A stretch of DNA of 64,000 bases from Saussurea involucrata (lineage: Eukaryota; Streptophyta; Magnoliopsida; Asterales; Asteraceae), in the NCBI GenBank assembly GCA_033807775.1, contig CM066321.1, forward strand, positions 42,570,850 through 42,634,849, read 5' to 3'. A program made the position numbers and the translations under genes. Every line of letters starts with the position of its first letter. The first letter of the stretch is position 1. The notes below the pieces were generated by a model. The model was not told the DNA's origin. It ran no database searches and worked only from the letters and a program-made list of their open reading frames with translations. Positions 30,683 through 42,147 of the stretch are shown here, piece after piece.

Positions 30683-33600
30683 CTATACTTCTTCGGGAAG
30701 ATTCAAGTTGGGCTTCAGAATGTTGATCTTTTTCTGGTTGCTTTCAATACCCAACTGGAAGTCGTTGATGTAGGCGAGTGTAATCGTGCACTTCATATAT
30801 CTCTTTAGCGTATTGAGGGCTTTCGTGTACGGTAATGGTCGGATAGTGCGGGTCTTCAACTCTTTTAATAGAATCGGGAAGTCGTCCAGGTATAGATGCC
30901 TGAAGTCGGCTTCTGAAAATACCCATTATTTGCCGTCGTCCCTCTTAACTGTAAAAGTCGGGAACCATACACTCATAATTCTGTCTGACACGATCTCCAC
31001 TATTTCTGTAATCCTGTGTCGCGTGCGGACGTTGTGGACTGATCTGTTGTGCTTCATTACCTCCAAATACTGTTTGCAGATTTAATCATTGAGAAATGAG
31101 ACCCCGTGACACTTTACCGGGTCAAGTGGCCTGATCCAGTGAGCAAATAACTTCTTATGAGATTCATCCAGGTACGGAACCAGTATCCGGATTCGTTCCC
31201 AACGGGCTGGAAGAGCAGGTTGAGTCGGAGCCGGTACTGAGGTTGGAGTTGGAAGTTCTGAAGTACTGGCAGTGTCGTGTAAGTCTGGCTGAGAAATCGA
31301 GACCTGTTCGCTTTGAAGAAGAAACTGGTCGTAATCGTCATCATCCATAAACTCATCTTCGCCAGTGAAATCCCACAAAGCATCTGTTTCAGACTGGATG
31401 GCTATTATATCTCTGTGTCTCCATTATGTCTCAAGTTCCGGGTCACCGGCGGAGTCCTCATCAATCAACTCAAGGACAGGCCGCTCCAGAACCTTCAACA
31501 CTAATATGTCTTCAGATTGATCCTCGGGCTTTTCAACCGTTGGATCTGCTGACTCTGTTGTTGTTTCCCTGACCGGTGTAGAAATCTCCATGTCTTGAAC
31601 CATTTCGGCATCTGTCGGCTGTTGCAGTGATTTTGGTTCAGCTAGAGTTATCGTTGTAGTCTCTGTCGTTGCGGTTGACGGCTCGGTCAGTCGCATTCTC
31701 TTCTCCCCCTCATGCTGATCAGGATCATCCTAATCATCATGTCTTCGTTTTGAACCCTGAACCTGACCCTTACACGTGTCTTCAAGGCTGGAAACCCTCT
31801 CGGATAGTTTATCAAGGGCCTTCTTCACTTCGGATAAGGTTGCAGTAAGAGAATCAAGTCGGGCATCTGTCTGTGTAACCGGGGGCGGTGGTTGGGATTA
31901 TGAGCGCAAGATGCTTACTAAGTCAGATTCAGACGAGGCGTCGATGTTGGATTGGGACAGTACTTTGTCTAGTAATGCTGCTTTGAGGGCCTCAACGCTC
32001 ATGTTCTGAATATTGGGGTTAAGAGTAGGCGGTGGCATTCTGATCTGTGGTTGCACTGGGCGGACTTTGGTAGCCATGCCTTTACCCGTTACGGCCCTTT
32101 TGATGAAGGCCATATCATCTGAAAGTTGCTTCATGATCGCTGTTTGGACAGCCTTTAAGGCGTCGTCCATTTGCTCCTTGGTGACGAACACCGGGTGAGT
32201 AACACCGAAGGCACTTAGCCTTTCCGTTGTAGTAGATGTGGTAGATTGCACCGTAGTAGTGCCTACGTTCACGGTTGGCGTGATAGTAGCCGTGGTAGGT
32301 CTTCCGCTCTGTCCTTGCGAGCTACCGAAAGGTAGACTAACTCTGGGTGTTTTGGTCGAGGCACCAAGACTCTCGACATTAGCAGTAGTATCGACCCGTG
32401 TCCTAGCCAAAGGAATATTGGCATCAAAGGGATCTAGACTCAAAAGTGCATCCAAAGAAGTCGAGAACAGGGGAGGTTGTTCTCTTGTTTCAACGCTAGT
32501 ACCCTCCGAACGAGAGACCGGTGGAAGTTGTGCTGAATCCCCGTGAGAAGCTTAAACCGTTTCCTTTTGAGAGGAGACGGACTGGCTAGGGGGTGTGCAT
32601 TTGTGTCGCTAGGCCCACGACGTCTTCTTCAATACCCCGATGCAACGGATGCAAAGGGATAGAAGATGTGGCTTCCTGGCTTGGGGTAGTCTGCTTGGGA
32701 GCAACCTGTCAAGATTGCTCCATCACACTTGCATTCTCATGTATTTTATTGCTTCGCCTTTCTCTCACCTCACATGTCTTTTCTTTTTCAACTATAACTC
32801 CCTCCACTCTCCTTGTCTCTCCAGATAAGGCTTCGGGGTTAGGAGTATGATCATCATCACCATCGGACTCGGTTTCCTCACTGTTGGATTCCTCAGACCC
32901 TTCTTGGGCACCGGAAGCCGAGCCTAGTGGAGACTCGGATTCGAATTCCGATTGGGAGACAGAGGCGGTACCGGCAGCAGTTCCAGAGGATGGACCGGGT
33001 TCGGAGCTGGAAGAGGAGGCTGCCTCTTCAGCGACATGTTCGCGCGATACACCTTCCACCACCACATTATGTAGAGCAGTAGCTTCGTCTCTAGGTGGAG
33101 TCGGTGTACGTGGTCGGGATCGGGATGAACTAGCACCGCGTGTGGACCTCCCGGCACTTCCCACGGCAGTTCCCCTCACAATATTTTCTCTCATCATGCC
33201 CCGTCGGACATCCCCTGCTGGTCGGACCCCTCTTCCTCGCATACGGGGACCGACTCTCCTCGCGGGTTGTGCTCCCCGGGCAGGTCCAGCCGGATCTGGC
33301 TGGTCCATAGGTTGTTCTCTCTTCTATAGTCTATCACACTCTGTGTCGTTTGGTCCGCGATAGCTAGTAAGTCTGCAAGAATTACCATAGGGTCTAGGTC
33401 TTCTATGACTCGTATGTTTTGAATTCTAGTCATGCGTGTAGATATGAGTACCTCATGATTAGCGCGTCTAGGTATTGTGGGGTTGGTCGCCATGAAGTGC
33501 GCGACTATCAGTTGGAGAAACCGTGGATAAGGCAGAAAGGTGAGTCGTCGGCTGCCTCCTTGCTTCTTTTGAACTTGTGCAACAAGCTTTGTCCAAAGTA

Positions 33601-34113
33601 TCGTTGCGTAGTCGACATGACGGTTGTAGATTACTGCGTGGAATAAGCCGAGTAGGTTGCCAGATGTCTGGTCGATTCCTATATTCACGGCTGATAAACA
33701 CCTGTTCAATATGGTGAAGAGTGTGTACCAGACTGGCTGGAGGCGGACCCTGGAGAAGCTCGATGGTTGTGTTAGGCGGCCTTGATATCCGAGTGCACGA
33801 ATGTCTCGGCAAAGAACTTCATCGGATACTTGATCGTCGTAGGCGTCCCGTCCTGGAATTACATTCGCTTCCGGCAGGTCGAGGATGCGGCGAAAGATGT
33901 CTCGAGTGACAACAATGTTGGTCACGCCAATGCGGCCTCGAAGTATGTAATGCTGGCCTAGTTCAACAGGTTCGAGAGAACGCCATAGTTGATGCACGTA
34001 CACGGATGGAGCTGGAGCATGAGCCGTCAGTGCTCGGTTAAGTGCATGGCGCTTCAGAATCTCCACAATCACTGGACATTGGCAAATGAGAGTTTCCGTG
34101 TCCAGGTGATACT
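30683..34113 (-). pseudogene. Copia-B extra ORF, truncated and decayed
   Basis: The - strand reading enters from LTR-F at YHLDTETLICQCPVIVEILK (34110) and shows the N-domain: PAPSVYVHQLWRSLEPVELG, QPVWYTLFTILNRCLSAVNI, HVDYATILWTKLV. A frame change near 33310 leads to an Arg/Pro/Gly-rich, then acidic Ser-rich section (33308-32709). After stops, the middle (VTHPVFVTKEQMDDALKAV) and the C-domain (LDESHKKLFAHWIRPLDPV, FSEADFRHLYLDDFPILL, DFQLGIESNQKKINILKPN) end at TAG 30683. All parts except 33308-32709 share one frame. It is homologous to the Copia-C and Copia-A extra ORFs. Its N-terminus is lost to LTR-F and its last about 100 residues are replaced by Copia-G. The rest of Copia-B is not in the window. 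Confidence 0.78.
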
Positions 34114-34396
34114 TGTTTACAACAATTCAAGATCTAGTAACAAGATGAGGTAGGGGAGAACTATTCTTTATTGAAAAAGGAAATCTAATCTAGAGAGAAC
34201 ACAATATGATTTAAGAGCTACATCTTTGTATTATGAATTAATGAATACAAAATTACATAACAAGTCCTATTTATAGTCCCCCCTCCCTTGTTACAACAAG
34301 TAAGCCCAAGCCCATTAGATGTTTAAAGCCCATTAGACCCAAAGTATTTGCTTTACAAAACTTTCTAATATTTAGGACAACTTTAGTGTCTTAACA
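34114..34396 (-). repeat. LTR-F 3' LTR
   Basis: This 283-bp repeat matches 36219-36512 and the solo LTR at 28018, but lacks about 11 bp near its + strand left end (TGTTTACAACAATTC against TGTGAGTCCATGATCTTC). CTATTTATAG near 34265 gives TATAAATAG on the - strand. Confidence 0.85.
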
Positions 34397-36203
34397 TTCT
34401 CCCCCTAAAGTTTTGGAAAGCAAAATAATCTTCAAGTCTTTAACTCCTCTCCCCCTTGATTTTCTTGAAAAACTTTAGCGGTGCATATCTTCAAAATGTA
34501 GGCTTGGCTCCCCCTTGAAAATAGCTCTTACTCATCATATTTTCAACCTTGAAAAATCAGATTCATTGTACTCCATAACCCCGACTAAGTGCACGAAAAA
34601 CATCTCCAAAATGTAGAAACTCAAGCTCGTTCCGATAAGCACACAAGAATGATAACGAGTGAGTTGTGAATGACAAACCAAGTGCATTCTAAGTTTAAAA
34701 CAAAGAATTCATCGTTAGCCCCCGAGTTGAGTAGGAATTCGGCTTAAGAGCTTAGTCCGAATTTGCTCGAAGGAGGAACGGTAAAAAGCACGCGCTACTC
34801 GGTAGAGGTTTCCATGAATTGATCCCAAATCGATGTCGTGGAGATAGATGTGTGACAAATTAAATTTAGGAGTCATGCCACGCGGGTTTCGTTAGCAAAA
34901 ATCTCAAATTTTGACCACACTAACGGAAACTGGACCAAAAATGTTAGAAATCTAACTGGCCACTAACGGAATCCGTTAGTCACTATTCACCATCTTCCAA
35001 ATTAATCACCACCCACGAACTGATGATTTCATCATCATTTTTCTTTGCAATTCCACTCCCAAACCAACTTTTAATTGTTACATTATAGTTTAGAAAACCA
35101 TAAAAATTGATTTTCATAAGAAAAGTTGGAAGCATGCAATCGATAAAACACCTTTCATCACCTTCACCAACTTCAAACTTCTTCAAAAAAAAAAAACACG
35201 ATGAAAACAACTCCTTCTTATTTTTGGTTTCTTATCCCTCTTTGATCATTAAGGAAGGTTTTCCAAAACAATAGATGAAACATGCAGCTAAAACAGTAGC
35301 AATTAAACTCCGGCGATGTAACAACTTTTTATGGCGACGAAACTACCTTTTCCGGCGAGTTCTTCCAACAACCAAAAAATCTCGATTTCTTGCAGGAGTT
35401 CTCGTAACTTAGTTGCAAACTGATCTAAATGTCAAAACGAGCAGATCTGTGATAGAAAAACATCAAAATCCGGCGAAAATCGCGTTTTCCGGTTACTCCC
35501 GTATTTCCGGCGAAGTAACATGCTGTCCACTTTTGGAATTCATAACACATTTGAGTTTTCGACCAAAATCAGATCTGAAAGATGCTTTCTGCTCTAAACT
35601 CGTACACTAACAGATCTGAACCAAATTTTCAGTAAAATTCCGTCTAAAAAACGTTTTTCCGGCGATGCTCCGGCGAACTTCGTTTTTCCGGCGAGCAACA
35701 TTTTAGATCTCATATCTCACTCATTTTTCAACTAATTTTGATTCTAAAAGATGTAGAATGCTCGAAATTTACATACTAACATATCTGTGATGATAAATTG
35801 ATCAAAACTTCCAAGAACTGAAGATCAATCGATGAACACCGTTAAATTCCATACCGAATAGAAAAAATCGAATTCAATGATTTGTTGATGAAATTCAGAT
35901 CTGAAACGTGTTTCTCCCTTTAAAACCATATAAAAACAGATATGTGAAGCTCAAACCAAATCATGCACGAAAAACTATTCGGATCTTAAGATCTTCACGA
36001 AGAACACCGAAAATCTCTCGAAATTTTTGAAATTAATCAAAACTTGTCGGAATTCGATTCTAAAAATTAGAGATGATCTGGAATCGAATAACGAACAAAT
36101 CTTCAAGAGCATAAGAGATTTAAGCACACTTACATATAGATCAGGTAAATTTACTTCAAATGTAGAGATCCGATGATCGTATCGAGAAAAAATTCATCGA
36201 TTT
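34397..36203 (-). repeat. LTR-F body, non-coding, with degenerate tandem repeats of about 165 bp
   Basis: The right part (about 35310-35950) has repeated units of roughly 155-170 bp. Each carries an AGATCTG-like word (near 35443, 35610, 35785 and 35937), and the first three are accompanied by CCGGCGA blocks. Seven or so CCGGCGA occurrences lie between 35312 and 35700. The 34397-34560 end matches, in reverse complement, the Copia-3 region before its LTR (18120-18230). Confidence 0.7.
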
Positions 36204-36216
36204 GGCTCTGATACCA
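36204..36216 (-). other. LTR-F primer binding site
   Basis: GGCTCTGATACCA on the + strand is TGGTATCAGAGCC on the - strand. It lies two bases from the LTR end and is of the initiator tRNA-Met type. Confidence 0.9.
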
Positions 36217-36218
36217 AT

Positions 36219-36512
36219 TGTGAGTCCATGATCTTCAACAATTCAAGTAATATGTAACCAGATGAGGTAGAAGATGACTAATTATTTATTAGAAAAGGAA
36301 ATCTAATCTAGAGATAACAATATGAGATTTAAGAGCTACATCTTTGTATAATGAATTAATGAATACAAAATTACATAACAAGTCCTATTTATAGTCCCAT
36401 CCCTTGTTACAACAAGTAAGCCCAAGCCCATTAGATGTTTAAAGCCCATTAGGCCCAAAGCCTTTGCTTTACAAAACTTTCTAATATTTAGAACAACTTT
36501 AGTGTCCTAACA
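36219..36512 (-). repeat. LTR-F 5' LTR (shared middle LTR of the tandem)
   Basis: This 294-bp LTR, TGTGAGTCC to TGTCCTAACA on the + strand, has a PBS on its left and a PPT on its right. It therefore serves as 5' LTR of one unit and 3' LTR of the next. Confidence 0.88.
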
Positions 36513-36875
36513 TTCTCCCCCTAAAGTTTTGGAAAGCAAAATCATCTTGAAGTCTTTAACTCCTCTCCCCCTTGATTTTCTTGAAAAACTTTAGCGGTGC
36601 ATATCTTCAAAATGTAGGCTTGGCTCCCCCTTGAAAATAGCTCTTACTCATCATATTTTCAACCTTGAAAAATCATATTCAATGTACTCCATAACCCCGA
36701 CTAAGTGCACGAAAAACATCTCCAAAATGTAGAAACTCGAGCTCGTTCCGATAAGCACACAAGAATGATAACGAGTGAGTTGTGAGTGACAAACCAAGTG
36801 CATTCTCAGTTTAAAACAAAGAATTCGTCGTTAACCCCCGAGTTGAGTAGGAATTCGGCTTAAGAGGATAGTCCA
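36513..36875 (-). repeat. LTR-F second body, part 1
   Basis: This matches 34397-34757 with few changes (CTCCCCCTTGATTTTCTTG, CCGAGTTGAGTAGGAATTCG). It is cut after GTCCA (36871-36875) by Copia-C and resumes at 59722. Confidence 0.88.
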
Positions 36876-37098
36876 TGTGAAACCCAGAATCTAGCAATGA
36901 TATGTAGAGAGAAAATCTAGAGTGCACAAGTCATCCATGTATTGATCTTTAGAGAGTAAATTACAAATGCTACAATTGTTACAAGATTGATAAAGGTGTC
37001 TTCTTTATATAGTCGGGCCATGACATGTCCATGCCTCTACTAAGAAGAACAGTACAAAATATTAATACTGTCTTGATAGCTACAATAAAGCCCTAACA
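36876..37098 (-). repeat. Copia-C 3' LTR
   Basis: TGTGAAACCC to GCCCTAACA on the + strand. The PPT TAAGGGGGAGAT (- strand) lies at 37099-37110. TATATAAAGAAG on the - strand, near 37010, is the likely promoter. Confidence 0.92.
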
Positions 37099-37114
37099 AT
37101 CTCCCCCTTAGATA

Positions 37115-40100
37115 TCAAGGAAGAAAGGGTCTTCTTCTTCTTCGAAACCCAAGATGCGTTTCAATCCTTCGCATAGCCATTCTGAAATTCAATCTTTCAT
37201 CTAACTCTTCAATGGCTCTTAACAAAACTCTTCTAGGTCTTGAAGACATCCAATTGAGTTTTCGTTCAGCATCATGTCTTTTAAGCTTTTCAACCAACTG
37301 AAGTCTTACAATCTTGAGCGTACCGTCAGAATACTTTTCTAACTCATTAAACCGAATGAATATCTTATTTTCACCACTTCTGAACACAACACCAAACTCT
37401 GGTTCTCCAATCACAGCAAATAGAGTCATCTTCATTAATCCAAGCAAACTTTGATTTGGCCTCAACAAGTTAACTCTTGGTTGATAACTCTCCACGGCCA
37501 TTTGTAGATCATGACACTGTGTGAACAAGACGTGTCTTCTCAAAAATCTTTTGAGGGCATTCAGTGCAAGAGTTACGTTTTCCCTTCTGATCTGAAGATC
37601 TCTGAAATGATGATACATGAACTCAAAATCTTCCATCGTTAAGTGACAAAAATCAGCTTCAGAGAATCTGTAATCTCTACAATCCTGCCTCTGAACTACA
37701 AACTCTGGATACCACATTTTGTAATACAATCTAGCCGTTACCTCCTTTATAGTCACAATCAACTTCTTGCTCCTCACCTCTCTTTTCTTTTGACACTTGT
37801 CTCTCAGAAAATACATATACTCGAACTTGTATTCGGCTGTTTAATCAGTAATTCCCAACACGGCGTAGGGATTCAAACTTCTGATTCTGTGCACAAACAG
37901 TCTTCTTTCAGACTCTTCCAAGAATGGTGTTCTCAAATACAAAGTTCTTTCACGCTGCTCAAGTTCAGACAGTTTTCTACTCCGTGAGGATGATGGACCA
38001 GGTTGATCAGCTGTATTGGAAGGACCAGCTTCATCATGGGTAGGATTAACAGGTGGTATTTAAGGTGTAGAAGATGGAGGTTCAGTATCTTCAGGTTTAG
38101 GTTCTTTAAAGACTGGATTATGAGAAGGTTGTGATTCAGGTTGAATGGGAATGGATTCAGAAGTTGGAATTGGTTCAGATACGGGTGTAGTGGTTTGAGT
38201 TGAACTGGGTTGGTTTAGGTTAAAAGATAAAGGTGTAACATCAGATTGAACAGTTATAAAGGTACTTGAGATATGTTCAGGTGAATGAATAGGACTTACA
38301 GTTATTTCCTCAGGAGTTTGTGGCCCATATATTTCAGTTAGTATGTCTACCTCATCTTGTATGAACCCAACACCTTGATCCTCTGGTTCATAGGTAAGCA
38401 AAGCGAACGGTTCTGCTTCCTCCTTAACTTTCCAATACTGATCATATTCTCTTGCCAGATTATCATCATCTTCATCACCAGAACTGATTTCAATTAATTC
38501 AACAGATTCCACAAATCTGTCTACCACTTCCCTTATCTCCTCTTCATTTACCTCGGGCTTTTCAACCGTCGTTTCTGCATTCGGATCAACATACAATACG
38601 ATCTGTTTTCCGCTTTCATCACCCATAGCTCCAGATTCAAACATATCAGAAATCTCAGCAACAGTTTGATTCTTCTTTAAGCCTTGTGAACTATCAGACT
38701 CAGCCCTTCTCTTCTTACTCATCTCCCTCTCATGATCATGATCATCGGGATCCTGATCATGCTTTCGTTTCAAACCATGGGCTTGAGTCTTGCAACCCTG
38801 ATTCAGTAATGCTTTCAACTCATCTAAGGACTGCTTCATATCATTCAAAGATTGTACAATTGTTGACTTGAAAGAAGTAAACTCCGTGGATAATTTTTGG
38901 AACTCCATGGATGTAACTGTAGATGTAGGTGTAGGTTGAGGTGGTGGTGGTGGTGGTGGTGTAGATTGGAAGTTCTGTAGTAGCGATAATAGATTTTTAC
39001 TTTGTTGATCTTCAGGGCTAATGGACATCAGCTTAGCATAAAACAGATCTCTTAACTCATCAATACTTTGATCAACTGGGGGTTGTTGAACTGAAGGATG
39101 CTGAGTTACACGAGGTGGAGCCAAGTAAATTTCTAGACGTGAACGTACAACGGGATCTTCAATTGCCGGCCCTTTTCCTTTCAATAAAATTTTCACCCCG
39201 TGTGAATGATTCCTCAACAGCCTTTAGGGCGCCGTCGAGAATTTCCCTTGTCACAAAGACGGGTAACGTAACACCGGCACCACTTAGGTTCACCGTTGAC
39301 ACAACAGTTGTTTCAACTGTGTGACCTACGCTCAGTGTTGGCATAGTGTTAGCACTGGTAGGATTTCCACTCTATCCTTGTAGTCCTGTGAGAGGATCTA
39401 CTCCGAGTGTTTCGAATGGGGCACAAAGACTCGCATCAGTTGTTTCAGAAAGTGTCCTATTCAAAGAATTAAAAATGTTAGCAATAGGCACTAGACTCTC
39501 AACATGTGCAGAAACGAAGGTCGAGGACCGGGGAGGAGGTCGCTCTGTTTCAATACCCGAAATCTCCAAGTGAGATCCGGATAGATTATGTGCTAAAGCC
39601 CCGTGAGAAGATGAGACAGCTTCTTGTTGAGAATAAGCTGAATGGCTGGCTGAGGTGTGCAATTGCGTTACTGGGCAAGTAACGTCTTTTTCAACACCTG
39701 ATCCCAACAAATGAGATCTGGTGGTGGATGTGGCTGCCCTTCTGGTATAGAAATGTTTGGTAGCACTCACACTCTCCATATTTTTTTCTTCATTTTCTCT
39801 CGCAGACTCACATATATTTTCAACTAATTCTCCCTCGATTCTCCTTATACCTCCCATTCCTTCACTAACTTGAGAAGTCATTAATGGCATGTCATCAAAG
39901 TTCAGCTCTTCCACATCAATATTAGCTGACAAATTCATTTGTGGAAAGACTAGGATATCAGCAACATCACCAAACATATTTTCTGCATCAGCACCATCAT
40001 TTCCATCATTGCCATCATTGTTATCATCAGAATCTCCATCAGTTTGTTCCTCCGCGGGATCAGACGCGTTGTCAGACTCTGTACTATCATCAGAATAATC

Positions 40101-40120
40101 AACTAAAGGAGCATCCCCAA
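37115..40120 (-). pseudogene. Copia-C extra ORF, middle and C-terminal part
   Basis: This continues the frame of 49137-50044 across the Gypsy-E insertion: KHIG joins DAPLVDYSDDS. It holds an acidic Ser/Asp-rich section, a variable middle (VTLPVFVTREILDGALKAV), a coiled coil (FKSTIVQSLNDMKQSLDEL), a nuclear-signal-like KRKHDQD/KKRR patch, and acidic segments. The C-domain follows: LEESERRLFVHRIRSLNPY, FSEADFCHLTMEDFEFMYHH, DLQMAVESYQPRVNLLRPN, RFNELEKYSDGTLKIVRLQL. It ends FRRRRRPFLP at 37115, right beside the PPT. Defects: a stop near 39370, a frame change near 39200, and stops at 38060 and near 37840. The C-domain matches Copia-B and, more weakly, Copia-A. Role unknown. Confidence 0.8.
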
Positions 40121-42147
40121 TGTAACACCCTAAAAACCAGGGCCAATTTAAACCTCAAAATAAACAAGTTATGATCACCAAAATATCAGACTTTTATAAC
40201 CAGAGGATCAAAAGTGAAGTTTTATGTACATAAATATCTAACTTGAATAATCTTACTAATCTAATCATAGCAACATAATCAGATTACTAGATTATCTAAG
40301 CTTGCGCCCCAAAAATCATCAAAAGAAGATCTTGATCCTTTAACATCTATAAGTCTGATTTCTTCCAGTTACTGCATCTCACTTTCCCAGACTATTTCCC
40401 CGAGCTTGTACCTGATAAGAAAATTTAATTTGAAACATTAGGCTTTCGCCTAGTGAGAATATCCAAATCAAATTAAAATTTAACAACTAAAATATTAACT
40501 GATATATCAAACCTGTTATCAATCATCTTACCGTACCAAAGCTCTATTCAACAAAAGGAATCTACCCAATTCCCTTTCTTATGACTATTTCATCTAGTCA
40601 TATCACTATCAACCAACAATTACTTTAATCCCACTTGATTATAAGTAATCTTCAACCCCAAGAAATTACAGTTTCTATACCTGCTTATTTCTTAGTCCGA
40701 AAGTAGAGATTACAAATTTCAATATTTGTTTATCTCCAAATTTAAAATGAAGATATCAAATCTTCCGCCTGAAATGGGAATTACAAACTCTATGTCTGCC
40801 TATTCCACATTTTACGATCTCACCATCTTGAATCACTGGCCCCCAAATGGAATTTAATTTATATAGCGCTTAACAACAAGGGCCCTCACAGATGATTCAA
40901 GATTCACTCCAACAACTAGAATAACATCCCAATGGTCAATGGCTAGTAAACGGTTTCCATTAGACCGTACTAAATGCCCCCACGACCGGATGAATATTGC
41001 TAGCCAACGTAACACAATAACTGTGTATCATCACCCTTTCTATCGTGTACTAAAGATGTACGATATATCATATATTCTATATGTTTATATACAGAATATT
41101 AATTACAACAATTATCCCCATTTTTACCAATTAGCCTCGGGGATCAACATCTCAAATGTTAACTATATGATCGGACTCATAAATAAGTCCTTTACAGTTA
41201 TTCATAATATGGTTTTCGTATCAAATTCTGAGTTATAATCATATAACAAATAGCATATAAATATCAGATTGTATTCCACATAAAAGCTTCAAACTACTAC
41301 TGAAAGTCCAAAAATTTCGCAAGCCACTATAGCGAAAAGCTACACTTTTCGCAAGCCAAAGCTGCGAAAAGCTCAAAAGTCGCAACCCACTGTTGCGAGT
41401 TCTTCAAAACTCGCAAGCCACGCTTGTGAATTCTTCAAAACTCGCAAGCCATGCTTGCGAATTCTTCAAAACTCGCAAGCCATGCTTGCGAATTCTATCA
41501 CTTTGCGCAACCAACTGTTGCGAAATTCTCCCTTTTCGCAAACACTGTTCATTTGTCTTCTTCATTAAGTCAGTTCATAAATTCATCTCATTAAGCCTAC
41601 CATTTCTCAATTAAGTCATACCATCATGTTTAAACACAAGTATAACATATCAATTTCAATTCTAATTGCTTAATTTTAAGAAGATTGAATAAACTCACCT
41701 AGGTAATTTCTGAACACTGAGTCTTCACAAAACTTGATTCTTTAGCTTAATCAATAGCTAAAAACAGAAATTAACCAATTACTTATCTTCCTTACAAGAA
41801 ATCAGTACGAGAAGTCAAGTTTCTTACCACAAATTCAAGTCAATTGCTTTCTTTCTTCTCTTCTTCTCGATTTCTATCTCTTTGTCTCGTTTTTCTCTAT
41901 CTCTCTCTGTTCTAATTCTATTTCCTTTTTGTGAAGCAATAACCAAAAGAAATCAGTATTCATAATACTGAATTTTCTCTACTTGACACCTCAATAAAAA
42001 GATGAGTCATTAATTCATTTTCGAATTTGTATCCCAAACTTCCGAATAATGGCAATTCAAACCCCTCTAGTTAACTTTTCCCATTAACTTAAATTTTAAA
42101 CAAAATATAACATAACAAAATTACAATGGAATTTTCGAGGTGTTACA
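40121..42147 (-). repeat. Gypsy-E 3' LTR
   Basis: The 2,027-bp repeat of 47140-49136. It has three 31-bp TTCTTCAAAACTCGCAAGCC units near 41400-41490, where the 5' LTR has two. A 99-codon ORF (40939-41238) recurs in the other LTR and is not a gene. Confidence 0.93.
41315..41542. repeat. CGCAAGCC hairpin-forming repeat array in the Gypsy-E LTR
   Basis: Units contain CGCAAGCCATGCTTGCG, a 7-bp inverted repeat with a 3-base loop. They are preceded and followed by variants (TTTCGCAAGCC, TAGCGAAAAG, GTTGCGA). The same array, one unit shorter, lies at about 48336-48535. Confidence 0.88.

Larger units (their letters stand above)
34114..36512 (-). mobile_element. LTR-F: non-autonomous LTR element, first unit of a tandem
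   Basis: In - orientation: a 5' LTR (36219-36512), a PBS (36204-36216), a non-coding body of about 1.8 kb, a PPT (CTTTAGGGGGAGAA) and a 3' LTR (34114-34396). No protein domain is present, so it depends on other elements (LARD/TRIM-like). A second partial body follows the 5' LTR (36513-36875 and 59722-59968), complete with its own PPT. The structure is therefore LTR-body-LTR-body, a recombination tandem. It truncates the Copia-B extra ORF. Confidence 0.82.

Noticed and set aside
32884..33363. 159-codon + strand ORF
   Set aside because: It is the opposite-strand shadow of the Ser/Glu-rich part of the Copia-B extra ORF, which has homologous flanking domains on the - strand.
37643..37987. 114-codon + strand ORF
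   Set aside because: It overlaps the conserved C-domain of the Copia-C extra ORF on the other strand and shows no domain of its own.
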